The notes under the pieces: model-generated | What the model was told of the DNA's origin: nothing | The model's database searches: none | What the model saw: the letters and a program-made list of their open reading frames with translations, nothing else | Program-made: the position numbers and the translations under genes | Shown here: piece after piece, positions 14,170 through 21,506 of the stretch | Numbering within the stretch: the stretch's first letter is position 1 | Layout of the letters: every line of letters begins with the position of its first letter | Assembly (NCBI GenBank): GCA_937876865.1 | Contig: CALEFF010000071.1 | Location: forward strand, 1-21,506 | Reading direction: 5' to 3' | Length of the DNA: 21,506 nucleotides | Source of the DNA: an uncultured Bacteroidales bacterium | GTDB taxonomy: Bacteria > Bacteroidota > Bacteroidia > Bacteroidales > P3

Positions 14170-16125
14170 TTAAGCGTCTTTAATTTGTTTACATTTGTCT
14201 ATCATATATTTCATCCTACAAACCTCTGCCACACTCCAAGCCTGTGAAATGCTTCCGCCCGCTTTGTATGGAGGGTTTCCATCATAAACCTCCGCTATGC
14301 TTCCAACACAATAATCCCACAATATATTACCAAATCCTTCGTAGATTTGTTCTATGTAATTTACCGCTTCCTTTCCATAAACTCTAAGAAAGGCTTCGGC
14401 AAATGCTCCAATCAACCAAGGCCATACCGTACCATTATGATATGCTCTATCTCTTTGTTCTTGATTGCCAAAGTATGTTTCGTGATAATCTTTATGGGTA
14501 GGGGAAAGTGTTCTTAATCCTTTGGGTGTTAGAAGTTCTTGACGGACTTTTTCAACTATTAGTTGGCGAATTTTAGGGCTTATAGGACTATATTCTAAAC
14601 TTGCGGCAAATATCATATTGCAACGAACGGAAAAGTCTTTATTGCTTCCATCAACACAATCGGCAAGATAACCTATTTCTTTTGACCAAAATGTTGCTTT
14701 GAAATTAGTAGGGAAATTCGCCGCAAATTCGTCCCATTTTGCTATTTCTCCATCTTCGCATTGCAATTTTGCCAATTCTCTATAAAACATTACGGCATTA
14801 TACCAAAGAGAGTTTATTTCTACGGCATAACCTTTGCGGGCAGTAACGGGATTTCCATCAATTATAGCGTCCATCCACGTTAAAGCCTTGCTATCTTCTC
14901 CTTGCCATAAAAGGAAATTACTATCCATTCTTACGTTTGAAACACCCTCGGAAAAATTCTCTAATATACTCCTCATTACATGAGAATATGCTTGCCAAAC
15001 TTCTTTTCTCATATCGTTAATGTAAGCATATTGTTGCAAAGCCCAAAAGAACCATAAAGGAGCATCAACACTATTGTAAGCCGCTTGCGTTCCCTCTCCA
15101 ATATTTGGAAAGAAACCATCTTTAAAATCTTCAAGCATTGTATCGATTGCTAAACGAAACATTCTCCAATCATTAAGTGCGATACAAAGTCCGGGCAAAG
15201 AAATAAAAGTGTCGCGTCCCCAACGTCCAAACCAAGGAAAACCCGCTACTAAATTTACTTTTGTCCCTTTGCGTGAAAAGAACATTCGAGCGGCTCTTTT
15301 AAGTATGTCTTCGGTCGATTGAATAGGAAAACGCCAATGAGTTTCTTTTGTGAAATCTTGGCTAAGTAGGAAAGGGTTTGCTTCTTCCACTCCACAACTT
15401 ACATACAAACTTTCTCCCTTTCTTAGATTTACTTTAAATTTTCCTGGAACTAATAAATCTTCTATATAATCGTATCCTCTTTCTCTTTCTTTTATGTATT
15501 CAAAGTTATAATACCAATAAGGATTGTGTGAATATTCTACTTTTTTTGAGAATTGAATGTAAAGAGGGGTGTAGTTTTCATACATTTTAAAGCACACTCC
15601 CTGTTCCGCTGTTTTGAAAGAAGAGTCCGCATTGTCATTTGCTTTTGATAATTTATGAATTTGACGAAATGCTAAGAAAGGTTGCAATTCTAATTCAATA
15701 TCTTGTAACGCTTCTTTTAAAGTATATTTAATTAAAAGTCTATCTTGTTTTTCTTGAAAGAACATTTGCTTTAATAAAACAATACTTCCAATTCTATAAG
15801 TGTGAGTTGGCAATAATCCAAGTTCGTATGATTCAAGATATTTGTGTCCTTTTGGGGAATAAACGCCGTTTTGATAGCGATGAAGAGCAAGATGAAAACT
15901 ATTATTGTTTTGATTTATTGTTTCATCTAAGGAGGAGAGTAAAACGTGATTTTGATTATCTATCTTAGGTTGTGGAACAATTAGCAAACCATGATATTTT
16001 CGTGTATTGCAAAAGGGAAGTGTAGTACAAGAATAAGCGTTTGATACGTTTGCTCTTAATACTTCTCTATTCAAGGAGTATTCTAAATTAGATAAATCGT
16101 TTTTAGCAAAAAATATTTCTTTCAT
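14170..16125 (-). CDS. Glycogen debranching enzyme, GH133 (amylo-alpha-1,6-glucosidase type)
   Basis: A 651-aa enzyme that removes alpha-1,6 branches of glycogen. The N-terminal beta-rich domain (about 1-260) opens with NLEYSLNREVLRANVSNAYS and TRKYHGLLIV, typical of the bacterial GDE N-terminal domain. The (alpha/alpha)6 catalytic domain has GFPWFGRWGRDTFISLPGL, with WGRD at 302-305, then LTWMDAIIDG and YHNGTVWPWLIGAF (H563). All hallmark blocks are present and length is normal. It is the second gene of the operon, 12 bases after the flippase stop, followed by the synthase after 2 bases. Cytoplasmic. Confidence 0.95.
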   Translation of the reverse strand: MKEIFFAKNDLSNLEYSLNREVLRANVSNAYSCTTLPFCNTRKYHGLLIVPQPKIDNQNHVLLSSLDETINQNNNSFHLALHRYQNGVYSPKGHKYLESYELGLLPTHTYRIGSIVLLKQMFFQEKQDRLLIKYTLKEALQDIELELQPFLAFRQIHKLSKANDNADSSFKTAEQGVCFKMYENYTPLYIQFSKKVEYSHNPYWYYNFEYIKERERGYDYIEDLLVPGKFKVNLRKGESLYVSCGVEEANPFLLSQDFTKETHWRFPIQSTEDILKRAARMFFSRKGTKVNLVAGFPWFGRWGRDTFISLPGLCIALNDWRMFRLAIDTMLEDFKDGFFPNIGEGTQAAYNSVDAPLWFFWALQQYAYINDMRKEVWQAYSHVMRSILENFSEGVSNVRMDSNFLLWQGEDSKALTWMDAIIDGNPVTARKGYAVEINSLWYNAVMFYRELAKLQCEDGEIAKWDEFAANFPTNFKATFWSKEIGYLADCVDGSNKDFSVRCNMIFAASLEYSPISPKIRQLIVEKVRQELLTPKGLRTLSPTHKDYHETYFGNQEQRDRAYHNGTVWPWLIGAFAEAFLRVYGKEAVNYIEQIYEGFGNILWDYCVGSIAEVYDGNPPYKAGGSISQAWSVAEVCRMKYMIDKCKQIKDA

Positions 16126-16137
16126 TTAATGAATTAT

Positions 16138-17571
16138 TTAAGTCAATAAATTTTTTATTTCTTTGATTCTAAAAATTTTTACAAAGAAAGAAGCCAACAC
16201 AATTAAAACAAGAGTAATTATGGCTTTTATTACCCAATTTAATTCAAGTTGTTGTGCAAATATAGAAATAAAAATTACAATTACAATGAAACTTACGATT
16301 TTTAAACAATACTTCCATTCAAATCTTATCTTAAATATCTTTAATGCTAACCACGCTTGCAAAATTGCGGTAACGCTTTGAGTGATTAAACTTGTGATTG
16401 CGGCACCGTTTTCTTTGAACAAAGGAATCAAAATAAAGTTCAAACCAATGTTCATAATCATTCCTAAACCGGCAATAAGATTTAAATATTTCAAGGAGCC
16501 GTTTGCGGTAAGTATCGTTCCGAAAATATAAGTCATAGATATAGGAATAAAACAAAAAGATAAGATTTCGTAAACCTTAGCACTTTCATCTATATGTTTA
16601 TTGTAAAGCAATTCCATTAGTTCGGTTGAATAACAAACGGAAACGGCAACAAAACCAAGAGTGATTATAAGAAGGAGATGAAAGGCGGCACCAACAACGG
16701 CGTTTATCTTTTGATTTTCCTTTATCATTCTTGCAATAAGAGGAAGCAAGATTACGGAAAAAAGATAAGCAACCATATTAGCCGAATCTACAAGACGAAA
16801 GCCCGAGGCATAAATCCCCGAACTAACACCATTATCCTCAACCAAAGCAAGCAACATAACCGAATCCATTCTATTGTAACAAGCCATCAACAAACCAAGC
16901 AAAGCGTATGGCAAACCATCTTTAAGAATATGTAGATTAAAAGCAAAATTCCATTTTAATTTTAGCAACCCCGTCTTTGACAAACACACAATCAAAGCCA
17001 CTAAAAAAGTGATAAACATTGTTAGGGTTTGAATATAGACAAAATGATCAATAGTAAAAATTGCACGAAGAGAATCATTCCAAAGGAAAATGCCACAAAA
17101 AACAATAAGCAAACTCCTATCCAAAACCGAAATAACACTATCGGTCTTAAACAACATCAAAGACGTAATATTACTTCTCAAATAAGAAATAAAACTTTGC
17201 AAGACTTGCGTTACACACATCCAAGAAAGCAACTTTATTTGATAAGACGAATAGCCCAAGAAAGCACCCGCAATTAAAATAATTATGAAATAAATTGCCG
17301 CAAGAGCGAATTTCAAAGGTACAATACGAGCAAAATACTTTTTAAGTAATTGCGTATGTTGAGCAATAGTGCGATTATTGTAGTTTGTAATGCCAAAATC
17401 AAGTATGATGTTAAAAAGATAAGTAAAGTTAAACAAAGCATAATACATTCCATAGACATCGGCCGAGAGAGCATTTTGCACCTCGCGGTCAATCCCCAAA
17501 ATCCAAAATGACTTTATCAAAATATTTAAAGCCAAAAGGAAGAATAAATTAGTAACAAAGAATCTTTTCAT
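16138..17571 (-). CDS. Polysaccharide/oligosaccharide flippase (Wzx/MATE-like MOP family)
   Basis: A 477-aa integral membrane protein with about 12-14 hydrophobic segments over its whole length and conserved MOP-family features: FWILGIDREVQNALSADVYGMYYALFN-type first helices, NRMDSVMLLALVEDNGVSSGIYA in the middle and a C-terminal polysaccharide-synthesis domain (NLIAGLGMIMNIGLNFILIP, ENGAAITSLI). It probably flips lipid-linked sugars. A TTG 15 bases upstream (17586) also opens this frame, but it lies inside the -7 box TATATTTG (complement of 17584-17591), so ATG 17571 is the better start. It heads the glycogen operon, a pairing with no obvious metabolic reason. Its promoter region is one copy of a 39-bp direct repeat made at the RhuM-Fic insertion. 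Confidence 0.9.
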   Translation of the reverse strand: MKRFFVTNLFFLLALNILIKSFWILGIDREVQNALSADVYGMYYALFNFTYLFNIILDFGITNYNNRTIAQHTQLLKKYFARIVPLKFALAAIYFIIILIAGAFLGYSSYQIKLLSWMCVTQVLQSFISYLRSNITSLMLFKTDSVISVLDRSLLIVFCGIFLWNDSLRAIFTIDHFVYIQTLTMFITFLVALIVCLSKTGLLKLKWNFAFNLHILKDGLPYALLGLLMACYNRMDSVMLLALVEDNGVSSGIYASGFRLVDSANMVAYLFSVILLPLIARMIKENQKINAVVGAAFHLLLIITLGFVAVSVCYSTELMELLYNKHIDESAKVYEILSFCFIPISMTYIFGTILTANGSLKYLNLIAGLGMIMNIGLNFILIPLFKENGAAITSLITQSVTAILQAWLALKIFKIRFEWKYCLKIVSFIVIVIFISIFAQQLELNWVIKAIITLVLIVLASFFVKIFRIKEIKNLLT

Positions 17572-17607
17572 AGTTTTATGTGGCAAATATACAAAAGAAT
17601 TTGTAAT
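17569..17607. repeat. 39-bp direct repeat, copy 1 (flippase start region)
   Basis: This copy is identical over 39 bases to 18665-18703. On the minus strand it holds TATATTTG (complement of 17584-17591), a full -7 box, and ends with the flippase ATG. No TTTG lies 19-21 bases upstream in this copy, because that position is now in the 3' end of the RhuM-Fic gene. Confidence 0.95.
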
Positions 17608-17611
17608 GTTT

Positions 17612-18631
17612 TTATCTATTTTCTTTGTTAATTAAATTTACTACTAATTTTACCATCATATCTTTTTCTTCCGCTTTGCTTTCTGCAATCATTAAAGTTA
17701 GTGCAACTAATGTATTGTCGGCTATTCTTTTATTACCTTCTTCGCTATAAAGGATTCCGTTTTTTTCCATAAACCATAAAAACAGCATTGCGGCTATTCT
17801 TTTATTACCATCACTAAAAGAATGATTCTTTACTACAAGATATAACAACATAGCAGCCTTTTCCTCTACGGAGGGATAAAGTTCCTCTCCTGCAAAGGTT
17901 TGATAAATTTGTCCTATACTGCTTTTGAAAGAATTGTCTTTCTCATTAGCAAACCATTTACTATTTCCAAATTTTTCTTTTAAGGCATTTATTGTTGCTA
18001 TTGCATTTTCGTATGTTGCTTTAAAGAGTTGAGTTTTTGTAGTCTTATCAATGGAAAGGCTTTGATAATCATAGCGATCTAATGTATCAAGAGCATATAC
18101 ATAGTCGCTAATTACATTGAATAATCCCGAATATTCATTATTAGAAACATTATTTTGAATATTGATAGCTCTTGACATAAGGTTTACAACCTTTTTTAAT
18201 TCATTGTATCTTTCTATCTTTAAATCTTGATTTATAACATAGCCCTTTATTAAGTATTCTTTTAAAACCTTATTTGCCCATTTCCTAAATTCTATGCCTT
18301 GTTTGCTTTTTACTCTAAAACCTACTGAGGTTATCATTTCAAGGTTGTAATACTCTATGTTAAGAGTTTGAGTAAGTCCCTCTTTACGTCCATATTTTCT
18401 GCTTGTCGCAAATTTTGCGACAACCGACTCTCCTTGTAATTCTTCTTTTAAAGCGTTGTTTATGTGTTTGCCAATCGTTTTTATATCTCTACCAAACAAA
18501 CTTGACATTTGTTCTCGGTTGAGCCAAACGCTATCATTTTTTAAGGTTACTTCTAATTGAGTGCTACCATCTATGCTTGTGTAGATTATTATAGAAGACC
18601 CATCTTTTGAAACAAGTTCTTGTCGTTCCAT
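17612..18631 (-). CDS. RhuM-Fic/Doc fusion protein
   Basis: A 339-aa protein with an N-terminal RhuM domain and a C-terminal Fic/Doc domain, a known pairing. RhuM marks: VWLNREQMSSLFGRDIKTI (35-53) and EYYNLEMITSVGFRVKSKQG (93-112). The Fic loop HSFSDGNKR is at 270-278, with H270 as the expected catalytic residue. The loop reads GNKR rather than GNGR, closer to Doc, which phosphorylates EF-Tu, than to AMPylating Fic enzymes. Helix AAMLFLWFMEKNG follows. No antitoxin-sized neighbour is visible, so any control is either within the RhuM part or absent. The gene sits between two perfect 39-bp repeats and ends 4 bases before one of them, so it looks inserted ahead of the glycogen operon and probably shares its transcript. 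Confidence 0.93.
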   Translation of the reverse strand: MERQELVSKDGSSIIIYTSIDGSTQLEVTLKNDSVWLNREQMSSLFGRDIKTIGKHINNALKEELQGESVVAKFATSRKYGRKEGLTQTLNIEYYNLEMITSVGFRVKSKQGIEFRKWANKVLKEYLIKGYVINQDLKIERYNELKKVVNLMSRAINIQNNVSNNEYSGLFNVISDYVYALDTLDRYDYQSLSIDKTTKTQLFKATYENAIATINALKEKFGNSKWFANEKDNSFKSSIGQIYQTFAGEELYPSVEEKAAMLLYLVVKNHSFSDGNKRIAAMLFLWFMEKNGILYSEEGNKRIADNTLVALTLMIAESKAEEKDMMVKLVVNLINKENR

Positions 18632-18664
18632 ATTAGAGAATAGAGTTGTTTAAATCATTGTTAT

Positions 18665-18703
18665 CATAGTTTTATGTGGCAAATATACAAAAGAATTTGT
18701 AAT
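18665..18703. repeat. 39-bp direct repeat, copy 2 (upstream of RhuM-Fic)
   Basis: This copy is identical to 17569-17607. On the minus strand it contains TATATTTG (complement of 18680-18687) and an ATG (18667) that now opens a dead five-codon frame before the RhuM-Fic start at 18631. This ATG seems to be the ancestral flippase start left behind. Confidence 0.95.
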
Positions 18704-18712
18704 AAAAACAAA
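18680..18712 (-). promoter_or_regulatory. Promoter of RhuM-Fic (probably the ancestral operon promoter)
   Basis: TTTG (complement of 18709-18712) and TATATTTG (complement of 18680-18687) are 21 bases apart, matching the Bacteroidota consensus. The -33 box lies just outside the 39-bp repeat, so only this copy is complete. It would drive RhuM-Fic and, by readthrough, the flippase-glycogen operon. Confidence 0.7.
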
Positions 18713-18714
18713 CA

Positions 18715-20391
18715 TCAACTACATTCTTTATACATCAAATCTTTAATGTCTTTTGGATGTAACATTACGCCTTTCTTATCTTTTGTCCAAATTATCTCCG
18801 ATTTCCCTTCATCATAGTCTTTTATCAATTCCTTAAACTCTTCTTTATCTCTAATACTTAAAATGTATTCTTCTCCTTTTTGTCTTAATTCTCTCTCGCT
18901 TGCAAGAAAGTCCTCCATTGCCTTTTCTCCATAAATATCTACCGAACAATCACAAACTAATCCCTCATTCCTATAAACATCTTTTAATACGTTTTCCACT
19001 ATTTCTATACTACAATTCGTATTCGCAGGAGTATCTAAAACAACAATAGCATCATGTATTGAAACAACCTCATAACCCATTTCAAACAATCTTTTCAAAG
19101 CTTCTCTAAACAACTTACTCTCTAATGCCATTAACTTGTGAGCAAGCACTGTTCTTTCTTCTTTTTCAAGACCCTTTTTATAACTTAAAATTAGAGAATA
19201 AACATTCGGAAACTCCTCCTTAAATCGCTTTGCATGTTTGTAATTACTTTTTTCTCTTAAATTCTTACCATAAAACACTTGGGCAAACATAATGCCTTTT
19301 GTATCTTGTCTTATTAAATCATATCCACCTACTTTGCTATTATCACCCTTCAAAACATTGTCCCAAAACTGTCCTGTTGAAGTTAGATAGATATACTTCA
19401 ATACATCAAATGGAATCTTTCTTATTTTATCAATTTCAGAAGGGGCTAATCCTATGTTTTTTAATTTATTACAAATATATTCTTCTACATTGTACTTACT
19501 ATTATTGCCCTCTTTATTCTCTTCTTCTATATATGATATTATTATCTTTGTTATATCATAAATTGTACTTGTTGATTTATTTGTCTGTGTTTTTGCGGAT
19601 TTTAATAAATTTTGTCGAATACCATATTTTTCATAAATCAAAGCATTTAGTAACAAAGGGTGCGAATTGCTTATATCTATCTGGTATTTTATGTTTAAAA
19701 AATTTTTGAACTCTCGTGGTGTCCTTGTTAGTATATGATATATTCTATTATCAATTTCATTAGGCACTTTTATTCCGTATCGCTTTTCCTGATACTCCTT
19801 TAAAATATTCAAATGATAATGTTGCGATTTTTTCTCCTCTTTCCTAAAATGAATATCTATATACTCTTTTGCTTTCTCTGTGTTTATTCTTAATCTATTT
19901 AGACTATTTTGATATTTCCTATAAAATGACTTTGTAAGTGTTTTTTTTGCCATAGTTGTTGCCAACCTTTCCTGTTTTGTCAATTCCTCTTCAATCCCCC
20001 TTATATAAGGACGATAAGGATAAAAATAAGGTTTATTTGAATAACTAACATTTTTTTCAAAATCAACAACCCTATAACCCTTAGACCTTACTCCATTGAC
20101 GTATGGCTCTACTACCTTAACGAGTTTTTCCTTCACCAAGTAATCAAGTATTGCTACACTTTCATTTCCTAACACATTTTTTAAGACCTCGGCATTAAGA
20201 TATGCAGTGTCGTTATACGAAGAAACTTGTCTTGAAATCAAATTGTGGACTAAAAACGAGCTTTTTCTCTCAATCACTTTCCTCGATTGAAGCCTTTTCT
20301 CTACATACTTTACTTTGTAAACCTCATAGAACTTGTCAAACTCAAAGTTCTCTAATGTAAAATACAATTTACTTTTCATGCTATCTACCAT
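18715..20391 (-). CDS. Uncharacterised protein with polymerase-A/T7-RNAP-like palm motifs
   Basis: A 558-aa protein I cannot assign to a named family. Three spaced motifs resemble the palm of family A DNA polymerases and single-subunit RNA polymerases: YQIDISNSHPLLL with D239 (motif A-like), RQDTKGIMFAQVFYG with R361, K365 and Y374-G375 (motif B-like) and VVSIHDAIVV with H446-D447 (motif C-like). Before motif A, NRIYHILTRTPREFKNFL recalls the (T)GR segment of these enzymes. The N-terminal 120 residues may form a winged helix; no exonuclease domain is visible, and family A enzymes are usually longer. Charged C-terminal tail. A second ATG is at 20379. It has its own good promoter and is divergent from a small HTH gene, a layout seen in plasmid-like or integrated elements. 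A replicase of a mobile element is the leading guess; an unrelated defence enzyme is possible. Confidence 0.6.
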   Translation of the reverse strand: MVDSMKSKLYFTLENFEFDKFYEVYKVKYVEKRLQSRKVIERKSSFLVHNLISRQVSSYNDTAYLNAEVLKNVLGNESVAILDYLVKEKLVKVVEPYVNGVRSKGYRVVDFEKNVSYSNKPYFYPYRPYIRGIEEELTKQERLATTMAKKTLTKSFYRKYQNSLNRLRINTEKAKEYIDIHFRKEEKKSQHYHLNILKEYQEKRYGIKVPNEIDNRIYHILTRTPREFKNFLNIKYQIDISNSHPLLLNALIYEKYGIRQNLLKSAKTQTNKSTSTIYDITKIIISYIEEENKEGNNSKYNVEEYICNKLKNIGLAPSEIDKIRKIPFDVLKYIYLTSTGQFWDNVLKGDNSKVGGYDLIRQDTKGIMFAQVFYGKNLREKSNYKHAKRFKEEFPNVYSLILSYKKGLEKEERTVLAHKLMALESKLFREALKRLFEMGYEVVSIHDAIVVLDTPANTNCSIEIVENVLKDVYRNEGLVCDCSVDIYGEKAMEDFLASERELRQKGEEYILSIRDKEEFKELIKDYDEGKSEIIWTKDKKGVMLHPKDIKDLMYKECS

Positions 20392-20405
20392 TAAAATTAC
20401 ACCTA

Positions 20406-20437
20406 CAAAGTTACGAAAAAAATCTCAATTAAACAAA
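20406..20437 (-). promoter_or_regulatory. Promoter of the polymerase-like gene
   Basis: On the minus strand, TTTG (complement of 20434-20437) and TAACTTTG (complement of 20406-20413) are exactly 20 bases apart, a full consensus match. The -7 box lies 14 bases before the ATG at 20391. An inverted pair CAATTAA (20426-20432) and TTAATTG (20450-20456) lies between this and the divergent promoter and could bind a shared regulator. Confidence 0.75.
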
Positions 20438-20456
20438 AAAAACACTAACTTAATTG

Positions 20457-20486
20457 TTTGAAAATCAGAAATTTTTTGTATATTTG
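20457..20486 (+). promoter_or_regulatory. Promoter of the small HTH gene
   Basis: TTTG (20457-20460) and TATATTTG (20479-20486) are separated by 18 bases, one fewer than usual. A TTG at 20454-20456 gives a spacing of 22. A start near 20492 leaves a leader of about 24 bases that holds a strong ribosome site AAGGAG (20505-20510), unusual for Bacteroidota. Confidence 0.65.
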
Positions 20487-20515
20487 CAATGTAATTTAAA
20501 AAAGAAGGAGAATAT

Positions 20516-20704
20516 ATGGTAGAAAGGTTAAAAACGACTAAGGAAGTGTTGGCGATGTTGGGTATTTCTTATACGACACTTTGGCGAATTAGAAAGAAAC
20601 TTGCAATGTTCACAACCGAAAAGAAATTGAAGAATTATTATTCCGAAGAGGACATCAAGGAAATAGAACTCCAATTAAAAAAGGAAAACGCTTGTAGGAT
20701 TTAA
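20516..20704 (+). CDS. Small MerR/Xis-like helix-turn-helix protein
   Basis: A 62-aa DNA-binding protein. TTKEVLAMLGISYTTLWRIRK (7-27) is a winged-helix type HTH like those of excisionases, AlpA and MerR N-termini; YYSEEDIKEIELQLKKE (42-58) matches the wing-and-helix that follows in this group. No effector domain is present. AAGGAG lies five bases before the ATG, fixing the start. It is divergent from the polymerase-like gene over a 124-base space and probably controls that gene, its own, or the excision of an element. Followed by a hairpin terminator. Confidence 0.8.
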   Translation: MVERLKTTKEVLAMLGISYTTLWRIRKKLAMFTTEKKLKNYYSEEDIKEIELQLKKENACRI

Positions 20705-20735
20705 TGCTAAATGAAATCAAGTTTCGTGAAATTAT

Positions 20736-20756
20736 TTCTTGATTTTAAAAAATTAA
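20736..20756. repeat. Dispersed copy of the 21-bp repeat
   Basis: TTCTTGATTTTAAAAAATTA is shared with unit 3 of the tandem array at 9090-9110 and differs after that. It lies at the end of the small HTH gene, directly before the terminator. Confidence 0.7.
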
Positions 20757-20796
20757 AGCTTGATTTTATTTTCTTGAAATCAAGCTTTATTTTATA
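20755..20796 (+). terminator. Hairpin terminator after the HTH gene
   Basis: Arms AAAGCTTGATTT (20755-20766) and AAATCAAGCTTT (20777-20788) form a perfect 12-bp stem with a 10-base loop, followed by a T-rich run. The preceding sequence is A-rich, so it may also work on the minus strand for the flavoprotein remnant. Confidence 0.7.
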
Positions 20797-20854
20797 TTAT
20801 TCATCGTATGATTCAAAAGAGGTTGTCCACAAAGTATCAAAGAAATAACATTGT

Positions 20855-21506
20855 TTAATATCTTCTACGACCATTACTATTAAATACCATCCAAACGGAA
20901 TGAGGTTCACTCTTTGTTTTGTTTTTTTGCTTTTCCCCACACCTCATTTTTTCTTCCAATATTTTTAATTTTCCTTTTATTTTACCTGTTAAGGCAAAAA
21001 CTTTAGTTCCCTTGCTGTCTTCCGTTCCCATTGCGGCAAACGCTTCACCGCCATTAGATAAAATCCATGCTACGTTGGCGAAAGTCTCTACGTTGTTAAT
21101 ATTTGAAGGTTGCTGCCAATATCCCTTTTGAGCCGGGAAAGGAGGTTTGAGTCTCGGCATTCCTCTTTGTCCTTCAAGAGATTCAATAAGAGCTGTCTCT
21201 TCTCCGCAAACAAATGCTCCTGCACCTGCTTTAATTCTCATTTTACAGGAGAAACCGCTGCCGGCAATATTGTTGCCTAAAAATCCTCTTTCTTCTGCCT
21301 GTTTAATAGCATTTGTAAGACGAACAATAGCCAACGGGTATTCCGCACGAACATAAACGACTGCCTCGCTTGCCCCGATTGCATATGCACCAATAATCTT
21401 GTCCTTATTGAGATGAAGGAAGTCCTGCTTATGTGAATCCACAACAATCCTTGCATTCTCGATATGATACTCAAATGTATCTCCCTCATAAATACACATT
21501 GCATCA
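20855..21506 (-). pseudogene. NuoF/HndC-type flavoprotein fragment, likely degraded; cut by window edge
   Basis: Bases 20975-21388 encode a well-kept core of the 51-kDa NADH-binding flavoprotein (NuoF, HndC or hydrogenase subunit): AYAIGASEAVVYVRAEYPLA, then GAGAFVCGEETALIESLEG (92-110), MPRLKPPFPAQKGYWQQP (114-131), NNVET (135-139) and GTKVFALTGKIK, counting from ATG 21499. After that the homology stops: the usual C-terminal part with the ESCGxCxPCR iron-sulfur site is replaced by about 40 unrelated residues. Before the core, the expected CNADEGDPGAF region is scrambled; CNA-like and EGD-like codons remain but in different frames. The frame stays open to the window edge. A truncated, non-working remnant is the best reading; a deliberate short variant is less likely. 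Confidence 0.65.

Noticed and set aside
16163..17277. Plus-strand frames opposite the flippase gene
   Set aside because: Shadows of a hydrophobic protein gene; no start signals or known motifs.
17569..18703. Insertion sequence as explanation for the 39-bp repeats
   Set aside because: No transposase and no terminal inverted repeats are seen; the insert contains only RhuM-Fic, and 39 bp is longer than usual IS target duplications.
19299..19709. 136-codon plus-strand frame opposite the polymerase-like gene
   Set aside because: Leu/Tyr/His-rich composition typical of an antisense frame; the minus frame holds ordered motifs and a consensus promoter.
18715..20391. Reverse transcriptase (DRT/Abi type)
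   Set aside because: No YxDD motif is present; the HD motif and the R-K-YG motif fit polymerase A/T7 RNAP better.

Overview
The window looks like an AT-rich chromosome segment from a member of the Bacteroidota, most likely Bacteroidales. Three things point there: repeated promoters of the TTTG-N18..21-TAnnTTTG type; a glycogen locus with a GT4/GT5-type synthase, a GH57 enzyme and a GH133 debranching enzyme in a row; and a DUF2027-Smr protein. The species cannot be fixed from the sequence alone.

Layout. Bases 1-52 are the likely last bases of a 5S rRNA followed by a strong terminator. A small membrane-anchored WD40 protein (96-923, minus) comes next. The CRISPR island spans 1155-5986: a leader, an array of 8 spacers, a complete cas12a, then a second copy of the leader with a 3-spacer array. 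No cas1, cas2 or cas4 lies in the window. A RhuM-family gene (6040-7053) follows and runs straight into aat (7058-7729). Convergent to aat is an AAA/DUF4143-type ATPase (7733-8929), whose promoter carries two operator-like palindromes 33 bp apart.

Bases 9165-17571 form a tight minus-strand operon. In transcription order it encodes a Wzx/MATE-like flippase, GH133 debranching enzyme, glycogen-synthase-like glycosyltransferase, GH57 enzyme, FemAB-like N-acyltransferase, RlmH and DUF2027-Smr. Upstream of it, a RhuM-Fic/Doc gene (17612-18631) sits between two perfect 39-bp direct repeats. Each repeat contains the -7 promoter box and start codon of the flippase operon, which looks like a promoter-duplicating insertion. 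Further upstream is a 558-aa protein with polymerase-A/T7-RNAP-like palm motifs (18715-20391, minus), divergent from a 62-aa Xis/MerR-like helix-turn-helix protein (20516-20704, plus). The right edge holds a degraded fragment of a NuoF/HndC-type flavoprotein.

Most notable points: (1) a stand-alone Cas12a between two arrays whose duplicated leaders both carry an 11-bp palindrome exactly between the -33 and -7 boxes; (2) the RhuM-Fic cassette with its 39-bp duplication; (3) the uncharacterised polymerase-like protein with its divergent HTH partner. No homology search was possible, so family names rest on motif recognition.
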